From: Pestalotiopsis fici W106-1
Taxonomy: Eukaryota > Ascomycota > Sordariomycetes > Amphisphaeriales > Sporocadaceae
DNA: 64,000 bases
NCBI RefSeq assembly: GCF_000516985.1
Contig: NW_006917096.1
Coordinates: 977,606 to 1,041,605, forward strand
Reading direction: 5' to 3'
The position numbers and the translations under genes are program-made. Of the stretch, positions 48,101 to 58,840 are shown piece after piece; position 1 is the stretch's first letter, and the number at the start of each line of letters is the position of its first letter. Below the pieces are notes generated by a model. The model ran no database searches and was not told where the DNA came from. It saw only the letters and a list, made by a program, of their open reading frames with translations.

Positions 48101-49373
48101 CAAATGTGTCTCTAGTTAAATGTCCCTGAGAGTTGATATCGGCCAAGTCCCATACCTGAGCCAGAGCATCCTCAGATAGACCCGACTGGCTCAGAAAGGG
48201 AACTGCCTCTTCTCCAGTGATGAAACCCTTGTTCGTCTTGTCCAAGTCGTTGTAAAATTGGTCGAAGCGCGCCTTGTCTGCTGGTGCGATGGCCCAATCT
48301 GATCCGGTAGTCTGCGGTTGAAGTCCTGTAGCCTGAGCAGAGAGGGGCGCGCGTCCAAGAGGGCTGGCTTGCCGTAACGGCGCCTGGCCACTCAACTGAC
48401 GAGGAATGGCAGACAATGGTGGTCCTGTCGTTGCTGGGCTTTGCCTCGACATGGAGCCTCGTCTGGTCGCTGCTTCGTATAAACCCGCCGGGAGAACGTT
48501 GGGCAGGCCCCTGAGCTGCCCCGTTTTCAGCGAGGTGAGCAGATGCATGGCGATGACAAATTCGGTCATCACGAGCGCGCCCCTTTGCTCAGTGTCTGCC
48601 AATTGCCATATTCTACCCAGTGTCTCATTGGGCAAGCCCGATTTCTCAAAGATGATTCTCGCCTGGTCGCCTGGCAACATGTTTCCTACTTGCAAGTTTT
48701 GTCTCTCGAATAGCCCGGCATATTGCGATACCTTCTCCGGCGTGAGCGGAGGAATTCGTACCGGTACTCCGCCAGTGCCTTGTGCCTGGAGCGGCTGTGG
48801 CGTGGGGGGTGCAGCGGCGGGCGTTGGAGTGAAGCCATCGAAACGGGGGATGGGGCCCTGCTGGAGGGCAAGCTCAGGAGTAGGTTCGCGACCAGCCTGC
48901 GCATGGCCGATGAGGCGAAGAACGATACTGAAGCCTGCAGGCGTCAAGAATCCGCGATTCTCTCGGTCTGCCAATTGCCAGATCTATCACAAAAGATACG
49001 TTGTGTTAGCGTCGCCGTACGCGTCTCGTTGGGGTTGTGTTTGTTTCCTTGCTGCCTGCAGACTCAAGCATGAGCAGCCTGGAATTGGACGCACCTCTCC
49101 AAGTACCCGTGAATCTAGCCTCGTCTTCTCAAAGAACTTGACGGCGATCTCGCCAGTAACGACCCCGACATTATCGGTGTCGGCCTGGCGGAATAGTTGG
49201 CCGTATACCCGCTTCTCTTCCGGGCCCAGATTGAGGTTCGGAGCTGTGAGCAAGAAACATGGTGAGCTTCAGTACAAATGATGATGAAGTTTCTCGTGTC
49301 GCCTTCTCCGGCTCTGTAACTTCTGTATGGAATGGGGGACCAACTCACCCTCAGCACCCGTTTCGGCCGACAT
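45189..49373 (-). CDS. EDE1: Ede1-type endocytic scaffold (three EH domains, coiled coil, UBA)
   Basis: Early clathrin-mediated endocytosis scaffold, Eps15-like. Five exons, 49349-49373, 49095-49243, 46030-48983, 45300-45960 and 45189-45218, give 1272 aa with all phases consistent. EH domain 1 (about 10-90) spans the exon 2/3 junction and contains IWQLADRENRGF. EH2 (about 141-212) has IWQLADTEQRG and EH3 (about 291-361) has VWDLADINSQG. A long coiled coil covers roughly residues 505-700 and mediates oligomerisation. Pro/Ser-rich sequence with an NPF motif (SGNNPFFK) follows. The C-terminal UBA (DPILKNLTGMGYSRTDAVNALEKYDYNLERAANYLA) binds ubiquitin and is finished by a 30-nt last exon after an intron with acceptor TTTTAG. 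The start is fixed by an 8-codon first exon, MSAETGAE. Confidence 0.93.
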
Positions 49374-50228
49374 CGTTATGTGGCCAGGGTCGTAAGATGG
49401 TCGGTTGTAGCGGGAGCTCGGCGGAGCTTCAGGGGATGGGAAGAAGGGAAGGTCAATAATTGCAAGAAATGGACGCCGACAGTGATCGCAACTTTGTACG
49501 AGATTATCGATACGAAAGAGGCGATCTTTACAGCTTCAGTCTATGGGCTGGCAGATGCAAAAGTCGTTAATGAAAGCAAGTGTCCACGATCGGGCGCTTG
49601 GGGGAGGCTGGCAAGCTGGACTGAAATGGACGTCAATGTCGCTAAAGTGGTGGAGTTGAGGTAGGGGGGTGAGGTCCGTAAAATTGGCCCGGGGGGTACA
49701 GTGTAACGGAACTCAATTTCAGGCTTGTTGGTACATTGCCGAGTGGGATGCTGTCAAATGATGGGCTGCGCGATTGAGTAATTCCTGCCCCTAAAGAACT
49801 ATACTACATATTTATTTGCACTCGAATATTATTTTCATGGTCTCCAATCTGTGGTGAGTACAGTTTTATTAGAAAAAAGGGGACCTTAAGAACGAGGAAG
49901 TAGATGAAGAATCATTCTACAGTATTGTCTCAGACAAACTGTGGATAGTCGCTACAAATAACACCATGGACTATCAGTGAGTGGTCACGGACCCCGGGGC
50001 CCATACGGTTCACCTCCAGGTAGCCTATCAGATCCTCCACGAACCTCTTCAGGCGTCATTGACCCAGTCTGGACATCTTATTACTTGAACGAACGTACCC
50101 CGTAAATGACAGCCGGAACTGCCACTAGCGAATCTACAATCAAAGATCTAGATTAGGAAGAATTGCACCCGAAAGTGAAAAAAAGGGCAGACTATTTGGA
50201 ATGATGGTCCAATGTCGTTCTGAAGACG

Positions 50229-50259
<31 letters not shown>

Positions 50260-50863
50260 CATCTGTGCCGGTACATTTTATCCAAATCATTGAAAATTTG
50301 GGGATCATGAGAGTCAAGTAGCGCAATGCACCTCGTATGCAAAACCCCATGTTTCGTGGACTCTCATTGCTCCGTTTACATTGGAGACGGTTTATATGGC
50401 TGCATAAGTTGGGTGCATCTGCATCAATTGGGCATCCTGCATCTCCGTCACATTGCAGCCGCAGCACAACTGAATATTGTATTGAGTCATTCTGGACTGT
50501 ATGTGCATCGCAATGCGAATGTCACCGTCAACGCTTCATCAGTTTTATTCTGCATGGGTAGGTAGCGAGAGAAAAAATGTGTCACTGATGCCTTCGTGCT
50601 ATTAAACGGATTTATAAAGTGTAGTATACTACTCCCCATCGCCTGGCGCTGCATGAAAATCAAACTGACAGACGGCCGAGCTTTTGGTTATTCCCACAAC
50701 TCTCATTGAAATGAATTGCATCTATACGCTCGCAGAGTCGCAAAGTGTGTGCTTTTAGGACAACCAGTTGATCGTCGCAAAGTAACTTGCATATAAGCAC
50801 TCGTGCATGGGTCTTGGTGCAATCGTGTCGTCTTTCCTAAGCTTGGTACATTCATCGCTCCGC
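49374..50863. other. Intergenic: Ede1 promoter and alpha-tubulin 3' region
   Basis: No gene recognised. It contains an uninterrupted run of 26 A at 50229-50254, near the alpha-tubulin side. Confidence 0.5.
50229..50254. repeat. Poly(A) run of 26
   Basis: Homopolymer tract seen directly; its exact length may be affected by sequencing error. Confidence 0.8.
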
Positions 50864-52781
50864 TTAGTACTCGGCCTCCAGGTCACCCTCAGCCTCAAGA
50901 GAGTCGGTAGCCACCTCCTCGTAGTCGCGCTCGAGGGCAGCCAAGTCCTCACGGGCCTCGGAGAATTCACCTTCCTCCATACCCTCACCAACGTACCAGT
51001 GAACGAAGGCACGCTTGGAGTACATGAGATCGAACTTGGTCGAGAGAGCGGACCAGGCCTCGGCAATGGCGGTTGTGTTGGAAAGCATGCATCTATAACA
51101 TATTAGTATCCCGGCCCGTTCACAAGAAAATAATCATGGCGAAACTTACACAGCACGGTCAACCTTGGCCAAGTCACCGTTCGGCACATACTGAGGAGGC
51201 TGGAAGCAGATACCCAGCTTGAAACCAGTAGGGCACCAGTCAACGAACTGGATTGTGCGCTTGGTCTTGAGGGTGGCGACAGCGCTGTGAGCATCCTTGG
51301 GGACGACATCACCACGGTACAACAAGCAGGTGGCCATGTACTTTCCGTGGCGGGGGTCGCACTTGACCATCTGGTTGTAGGGCTCGAAGCAGGACATGGT
51401 CATCTCCTGGACAGAGTTGGCCTCGTGGGAGGCCTTGGCGGCCGAGATGACAGGAGCATAGGCGACCAGCGGGAAGTGAATACGAGGGTAAGGGACCAAG
51501 TTGGTCTGGAACTCGTTCAAATCGACATTGAGCGAACCGTCGAAACGGAGCGAAGCGGTGATGGAAGAAACAACTATAAATTGTCAGCATGCGTCTCGGG
51601 ATACTTTTGCCGCAGGACCGGCTGTTTGGGAATATTGCATACCCTGGGCAATCAGGCGGTTTAGGTTCTCGTAGTTGGGACGCTCAACACCGAGGTTGCG
51701 GCGGCAGATGTCGTAGATGGCCTCGTTGTCGACCATGAAGGAACAGTCGGAGTGCTCGAGGGTGGTGTGAGTAGTCAGGATGGAGTTGTAAGGCTCAACG
51801 ACCGAGGTGGCGGTCTGGGGAGCGGGATACACGCAGAACTCCAACTTGCTCTTCTTGCCGTAGTCGACGGACAGGCGCTCCATCAGGAGAGCACCGAAAC
51901 CAGAACCGGTACCACCACCGAAAGAGTGGAAAACCAGGAATCCCTGAAGACCAGCACAGCTGTCGGCAACGCGGCGCACCTTGTCCAGAACGGAGTCAAT
52001 AAGCTCCTTGCCGACAGTGTAGTGACCACGGGCGTAGTTGTTGGAGGCATCCTCCTTGCCGGTAATCATCTGCTCGGGGTGGAAAAGGCTGCGGTAGGTG
52101 CCGGTTCGGACCTCATCGACGACGTTGGGCTCGAGATCGCAGTAAATAGTGCGAGGGACGTACTTGCCCTGACCTAGATCCCCAAGTATTGTCAGATCAC
52201 CACTTGCGCACTCGGTTTCGACTATGTTGTTGCCTACCAGTCTCGGAGAAGAAAGTGCTGAAGCCATGGTCGGGGTCGGCGGCTTTGCGCTCCTCGGTCA
52301 GGTATCCATCAGGCTATAGAGATGATTTTTCAGCTTGACATTCCAAGTGACTGGATTAATCTGGTATTAAACAAAAAAAAAACGTACCTGAATACCGTGC
52401 TCCAAGCAGTAGAGCTATGAGAAAATATAATCGTGTCAGTCCCAAAGTCTTGGTGTCTCTTGCCTCTCGTGCAGGGGTCAAATAGACTCAGTAGGGTCGT
52501 TGCCGCAAGGCACTGCCCACTGATACTCTAAGCGCCGTTAAAAGCCGTTAAAACTTACCTCCCAGCAGGAGTTGGCAATTTGACAACCGGCCTGGCCGAC
52601 TATAATCAGAGAAAGAGAGTCAGCGACCAGTTCGTCGGAAGTTGCTGGGAATGGGGCGTTTCTGGGTTGGGATCACGGATCATGCGGTGAAGCCAGAAAC
52701 GCGTGCCGCCGCCAGAGCTAAGGGTCCGCGAGGGGCATAAACTCCAGATAACATACCGTTGATGCTGATGATCTCACGCAT
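50864..52781 (-). CDS. Alpha-tubulin
   Basis: Microtubule subunit, 450 aa, in seven exons: 52757-52781, 52559-52599, 52388-52414, 52238-52313, 51643-52173, 51150-51573 and 50864-51092. The first four exons are 25-76 nt. The chain begins [20 protein letters not shown], has the GTP-binding tubulin signature GGGTGSG, the M-loop and helix segments as expected, and ends in an acidic tail closing with EAEY, the C-terminal Tyr targeted by the detyrosination cycle. Length and motifs are those of a normal functional alpha-tubulin. Filamentous fungi often have two alpha-tubulin genes; which one this is cannot be said. Confidence 0.97.
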
Positions 52782-53688
52782 TCTGGGCGACAGTACAAGT
52801 GAGGCAGAGGTGTAGGGATGGTGGAACGAAGATCAAGAGGAGGGAGAGTCGCAAAGATGGAGCAGCCAAGGGTGCAGCTGTCTCTGGCAGCGGAAATTGT
52901 CGAAAGATATCGGGGAGAGGAGGTCAACAGTCGAAGATGAATTTAGTGGGGGGGAAACGGGCATGGGCATTTGTTGATAATCCAATACACCAAGCCCGCT
53001 TTGGGGCAAGCGCGTCCCAAGACCGCGCCTGTAGTAAACGAAAAAAGCAGGGGCCAATTGCCCAATAGTTCGGGCCCCCGCTTCTAGAATCCAGGGGGCT
53101 CATTGGCGCCAGCGCGGGAAACGAGCAGCGACAGTGCCCGAACACAAATTGGGACACCTGGACAGGGACGATTCCATATATCGTATTATTGTGATTAGCA
53201 TGGGGAGACAAATGAGCTTGAGACTTGCACGTGAGCCACAATATGATGGCACAAGACATGACACTTTGCATTCCTCATGTCCGGATGTTGGCTTGAGAAG
53301 AGAGGCCTATCTCTTTTGTAAGTCTCTTGTCATTCAAAAGCAGATCTCTAACATTATAGCGAGAGGGTTGACTGCTCTCACCATGTTGGTTGGATGCCTC
53401 CAAGTCTAGCCGCATTCGCTCTGTCCGAATCTCGCTCCCGTCACCGACAGCTCAGAACCAAACTATTCAGGGTCCTGCAAATACTCATGCCGGTACTATT
53501 CGTCACATTGCAATGAAACCTTCAATATTACCAGACCTGGCCAAGGAAACGGGGATCTGGAACACATAAATCATTGTCCAGGCAGCCGAATAATTTCGAT
53601 CAATCATACGCCAGTTTCATATTTGGAGATAAGGTCATTGAGCTCAGGACCATCATAGTCAGGCAAACAAAACCCTTTTTTCGACACC
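52782..53688. promoter_or_regulatory. Divergent promoter region (alpha-tubulin / membrane protein)
   Basis: About 0.9 kb between divergent start codons. No other gene is seen. Confidence 0.5.
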
Positions 53689-54495
53689 ATGTGGAAACAC
53701 GTCTGCCTGGCGAGCCTCTTCGTTGCCACGGCACTGGCGAACACGGAGAAGGCCATCTTCCTTGGGCCCAAGACCATCAACCTACCGCCGACTCATCCGA
53801 ACCTACAAGACTTGCGCATTGATACGTTGACACCGGCTAAATGGAATATTCGCACTCTTCTTAATGCTCAATTCCCGACCGACGGGGCCAGGTTCGGCAA
53901 AGCTACGTGGTTAGTCCTGGACGAGTTGACCGAAGGTCAGAGATATGAAGTACGGGTCTGCTGGGCTGCTACTGTACGTCATATATATTTTACTATTCTT
54001 ATTGGAGTCATGTGAAAATGCTGTTCCATGGTGAATTGTCGACAATTGTGCTAAAGTAAACCTCAGCAACCCACAGAGTTTCGTATCAATACATATGAGC
54101 TCAGTACTGTATTTGAAACTCCTGAACTGATATCGGAACTGTCTGATTTCTCGTGGTCCCAACAACCGAAAGCTGATGATGATGATTCGGAAACTCCCGA
54201 GATCATCAAGCCGGTGTCCAAGGAGGAGAGGCAAGCTTCAGTCCTCTTGTTACAGATTTTGGCGGCTGCAGACTATTTCACCACAAACCAAACATTGATG
54301 GACGAGGTTCCACCAGTACTTGTGGATATCATCCTAGACCCGTTCATCTTCAATGTGCTACCACGCTCACTGGCTCCAACAGTAGGCTACGTCGTCCTTG
54401 TCGCTGTCTTTTCCTGGTTCCTTGCGAAACGCATCTCAGCACGGATCCGGGGGTTAGCAGCTTCAGAAACAAGTCAAACGAAAAAGGACCAGTAG
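53689..54495 (+). CDS. Type I membrane protein, probable ER, family not recognised
   Basis: Exons 53689-53973 and 54067-54495 give 237 aa. There is a signal peptide (MWKHVCLASLFVATALA), then a compact domain with conserved-looking WLVLDELTEGQRYEVRVCW, followed across the intron by QPTEFRINTYELSTVFETPE. An acidic patch (DDDDSE) follows. One membrane helix lies near the C-terminus (VGYVVLVAVFSWFLA), followed by a short basic cytosolic tail with KKDQ. The topology is that of a type I protein in the secretory pathway. It resembles fungal proteins of unknown function; a link to GPI-anchor or glycan assembly is conceivable but unsupported here. Confidence 0.75.
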
Positions 54496-54824
54496 CATTC
54501 TCAAGACTTCTTAAGTTTATGTATTGGAGTCAAGACCTAACCTGGATGTCTTCTAAATCCTACGGAATGTACAGGTCGCCAAGCAACGGATCATTATTCG
54601 TCAACGTACGTATATGCCAGAAAACAACCGGCAACACTTTATGCAGTTCCCCCGTCCAACCTGATAATCATCTGGGACGGTGGTTGGTTGCCCGAGATAT
54701 ACGAGCTTTATAGGTCGCCATGGCGGATATGGACATGATTTAACCAAGAAAAGGAAAATGAGTTTAGTGTCTACCTATCAATGTGCTTGTATAGTGTTCT
54801 TTGGGATATTCAAGCTGGCGTTTA

Positions 54825-56237
54825 CTACCATTGGTTGTTGTGGTAGCTTCCCTGCTGCTGATGGCCTCCATGTTGGCCGTAGTGAGGATGGCTGCCAGTT
54901 GGCACGGCCGGTCCGCTCTGGTGGCCGTATGTATGCTGACCACCATACGGCGCAGGTGCACCTTGAGGAGGCGCCGGCATGTGTCCATACTGAGGCTGGC
55001 CGTAGCTAGGTTGAGACTGGGGGTACTGTTGGTGTTGGCCACCGTATGTTGGTTGATGAGGCACGTGTTGAGCTGGCGCGTGTTGAGCGGGCGCCGACGA
55101 TCCGTAGGACGGCTGCTGGGCTATAGAAACATTAGTCAGCAAAGAGACCAATATGCACATGTCCTCCAGTATTGCTTACGATAATGTTGACCCTGGGGTG
55201 CAGGGCTGTGGTGACCATATCCTGAATGTTGTTGGACCGGGGCTGGGCTGCTGTACGATGCACCATGCTGGCTCGTTGGGGTCGCATACGATGGTGTGCC
55301 GTGTTGCTGGTGTGCAGGTGCGCCGTAAGAAGGTGCGCCGTGCTGGGAGTGCTGAGAGTGCTGCGACTGGTGGCCGGAAGGTGGAGGTGAGCTGTATGCG
55401 GCACTGGGCTGTCCGCTTGGCTGATACGAAGTCGGGGGCGCTTGGCCGCTGTAGGATCCAGACTGGCCAGAGTTCGAGTAGCCATAGTTTTGAGACTTGT
55501 AGGTTGTCAGAATACTGAAGTGTTACTGTGATCTGGGTTCAGGCACGATATATATGACATACCGAGTGGCTCTGGTTGCTGCCACCAAACATATTGGATA
55601 CTCCGCCCATTACCGATCCGGCGAAGCCACCAGACGGCTGCGATGAAGACGACTGCCCGCCGTGGTAGTTTTGAGGCTGTTGGTGATCATTCTTGCCGCT
55701 GCTGAAAAGGCTCGATGCCAATGCGCCGACCAATTTGCCGGCGCCGCTGCTGCTACCGCTGCTACCGCCGTGCGATTGCTTTCCGCCCGAGAGCTGGTTC
55801 ATGAGCAAGTTTGAGGCAAAACTCTATTCGACAATTTCCATGATTAGCCATCAGGTCTTGACTCCATAGATCGGGGCAGGGGACTATGATGTGCTTACTC
55901 CAATTGACCGATCGCCAGTCTCTCCTCCAACACCTCTTGCACCATCACCAGGAGGCAGAATGGGTTCCATGCGACCATCGGCATGTCTAATCGTCTGCGT
56001 TCCGTCGGGGTGGGTGATCAGCTCGGGCTTGGGGACGCCAAACGGGTGGTCCGTCTGCTGCGCCGGGGTGCCTCCCGGGGCAGCTTGATTCGGGGTTTCC
56101 CACTGAGAGACGCCGGTCGAGATGGAAACAAAGTAATACTTCTTGCTCGTGCCGTCCCATTGCGCGATCCATCCAGGAGGCAGCTGCGGCGGCTCGTACG
56201 TGGGGCCTTCGGTGCCCGGGGAGGCGGGGCCAGCCAT
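54825..56237 (-). CDS. WW-domain protein with Q/Y/P/H-rich low-complexity tail
   Basis: Four exons, 55899-56237, 55563-55823, 55180-55495 and 54825-55120, give 403 aa. A single WW domain lies at about residues 18-50 (LPPGWIAQWDGTSKKYYFVS through VSQWETP), with both signature Trp residues and the Pro. WW domains bind Pro-rich ligands such as PPxY. The remainder is disordered: a Gly/Ser segment with GGxxS repeats, then a long Gln/Tyr/His/Pro/Ser tail with degenerate units like SQHSQHSQH and APAQHAPAQH. This composition is prion-like and could promote phase separation (inference). The gene is known in kind but not in function. Confidence 0.85.
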
Positions 56238-57904
56238 TGCAACGGAGGGGTCTTTTTATTTTTCGGCTGTCCTCGAATGAAATGTGCTGTCGGGGGTGTC
56301 GACGTGAAGAGCGAGATTCGGGATGTGAGGGGAGGAGGGGTGGTGGATGTTGGGTTGGACAGGGTAGTAGTCGAAGACGTCGGCTGCAAGAAGGGAATTG
56401 TCAGAAAAGATAATCCCCCCCGTGACAATGGAGGCGAGAAGATAAAAAAGAGAGAGAGAGATAAGATCAAATGCCCGCAGGCCGCCCAGAGAGCAAAAAG
56501 CGCAGCTGTTGTGCACTTGCCTTGCGTAAGGTAGCCAGTAGCCACTCTTGGGCGAGGTGAAAGAAAGGCAATGAAAGAGAGAGTTCCACATGCAGTAGAG
56601 GGCGAGAAGCTTGGTCACCTTTCAAAAACAATGTCGTAACTAGTCGTAACACCCCCCGACCTGACCCCAAGACGGAGAAAAAAAGTGCCACCCAAAAGTC
56701 ACCACCTAAAACCAGACCACATCAGACCGGAAAGGGACCTTTTGGGCAGACTCAAGAGACCAAGAGAGTTTGCACCGCCTCACTTGCTCAGCTGTGAGGA
56801 ATTACCCAATCCAATCTAACCTAATAATAATTCCATTTTTCTTTCCTTTTTAGTTGATTTTCTCTAGGTTATTGCCTACCTACTTTAGTCGGTGCAATTT
56901 GCCTTTTTGTACCTAAATCAATGCCCAAAGGTCGGCGGCGAGCCACGGCGTGGCGTCAGGTCAAGTGTCTCTCAATGAGCAATGGCAAAGACCAGTCGTG
57001 GTCTGCTCACCATTAGTTCCGCCATCATCTGAATCACTTATCGAGTCCGCATGCAGGATTGAGTGAGAATTGGAATGGGCCAGAATTGTGTAACTTGTAT
57101 AGGCCGATAGGTGACTAACTGTATGCGGGTCAGTGCAACAGGCAGACCACATTGGGTATCACATTTGGTAGAATGAATCCTTACCCAAACACAAAAGCCC
57201 AAACCATATGTACAATAATACCAACTACGTTTGTCCTTGAAATTACCCAAGAGCAAGCGCTAGTTCTCCACAGATGCACTCACGTCCGAAAATACTACTG
57301 CCCCTTAATTGGTCGGCATGCGATTTGATGCAAAATGATATGATTCCAGGCGATTTCTAGGTGTTATTTGAGCAATGTCAGCCGATGACGTATCTCGAAT
57401 GGACCCTCTGTGAACTCTATGGTGGCTCGGTTCTGCAAATCCTATGCGAACAATCTCACCTTGTCCCCATGCCTTTAAGCTAAGGGAATGCCAAGAGTCA
57501 GATAGAAAGGCACAGGGGATCCATGATTCCCGACAGACAAGCTGCCGACTTGCCTGGGAATGACTGGTATTGGCTGGACATGTTCAGCTTACGGCAGCCA
57601 GGGTTGTCATCCATTATAAGCCACTCGTAACCTAGGGAGTACATACTAATATTGCTCTCTGTCCAACTTGGTAGGCTGGCACAACGATAATCAAGAGTAA
57701 GCACAATAATTCATAGCCCAGATTCAGACGATCAGGCAAGCGGCAAAATTTCCGTTTCGGTGCCTTTACATTCTCAGGCGATTCCTAATGCCGAACCAAA
57801 ACATAAAGTGTCCTGCAAGACATTGATTGCAGGATTGTATTCAGCTCGAGGTGCATCGGTACAAAAGAGCAAAAAGCTATTTCCCAGATTGGATCTGGGG
57901 GAAG
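56238..57904. other. Intergenic, no gene recognised
   Basis: Promoter region of the WW-domain gene and downstream flank of the tRNA gene, with short GA repeats near 56440. A T5 Pol III terminator for the tRNA lies at 57871-57875 (as AAAAA on the plus strand). Confidence 0.5.
57871..57875 (-). terminator. Pol III terminator of tRNA-Leu
   Basis: TTTTT on the minus strand about 30 nt past the tRNA 3' end. Confidence 0.6.
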
Positions 57905-58003
57905 TGATGAGAGTGGGACTTGAACCCACGCACGTTTCCGTACCAGGAAGTAGGTGTTAAGGTGACCTTAACCTGGCGCCATAACCAACTCGGCCATCTC
58001 ACC
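57905..58003 (-). tRNA. tRNA-Leu (anticodon AAG) with intron
   Basis: On the minus strand the acceptor arms GGTGAGA and TCTCATC pair (one G-T). The D-stem is GCC/GGC and the anticodon stem CCAGG/CCTGG. The T arm is GTGGG-TTCAAGT-CCCAC, which is also the B box. There is a long variable arm, as type II tRNA-Leu requires. The anticodon loop TTAAGG is followed by about 17 nt of intron containing CCTTAA, complementary to the anticodon region as is usual for nuclear tRNA introns. The A box TGGCCGAGTTGG is intact. Confidence 0.93.
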
Positions 58004-58840
58004 GGGTGATTGCTTGTTGAATTCGTGCCTAATGAGATATTTTCTCGAACGCGCAATGAAAGAAATCGTCCTGGAGTGGATACAAGAGGTTATCGTGAAA
58101 TCTAGACGTAAGCGTTACATAGTATAAAGGTCTTGTCTTTGAATGATCACCATAGGCGGCGGGTTGGTGACGAGTGGGCTTGGTTTAGATGGTAGGTCGT
58201 TGTGATCATAGAAGTGGGTCTCAGACATGAATTATGACCAGACTTCTACCCAACCAGTGTTCGGAAAGTATGCAGGCCCTTGAAAAAAGTATGTTTATTC
58301 TAAAGTCCCTGCCTTTATCATTGATAGATCGCCCAACGACGGAGAGATATATCATTCTGACGCCAATATCCATCATCAACACAAAACCTTCTTCAGCAGT
58401 GCGATATACCTCTACGCAAGCTGCATTGTAGTGGCAACTATTTCGAGTCTTTGTTACGCTCATAGAAGTGCGTTTGAAGAGCTGCCGATCAGTTCTTTGT
58501 TCTAGAAAGTGTCGTGACCGTCGTTTTCGTACCTGTCTCACTTGCACGGGCCATTCCACATAAGTGGTTGTGACTTTTGAGACCATTTACAGATATTGTC
58601 ATTTTTCCAGTCAGTCCACGGCTGAGCTATCTTTGTTCGCCGGGTACGGTCACGGTGTGTCACGCAACATTTGGAAACGTCATGGAAAAATCAATTCTGT
58701 ATGTTAGATAAAATCAGGAGACTTGTTCTTTGGCAGTCATGCACAACGGCTTGAGGAGTTTGAGGCTCGCCAAATTACCAGGCTGCGCTTCGTGTTTGAT
58801 TGGCTTCTTTTCTCTGGCCTGATCAAGGGATCCATTGTGC
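58004..58840. other. Intergenic, no gene recognised
   Basis: Upstream of the tRNA and of the polytopic membrane protein gene. A 121-codon minus frame at 58221-58586 has no support. Confidence 0.45.

Noticed and set aside
58221..58586. 121-codon minus-strand frame upstream of the polytopic membrane protein
   Set aside because: No family resemblance, splice context or coding bias visible.
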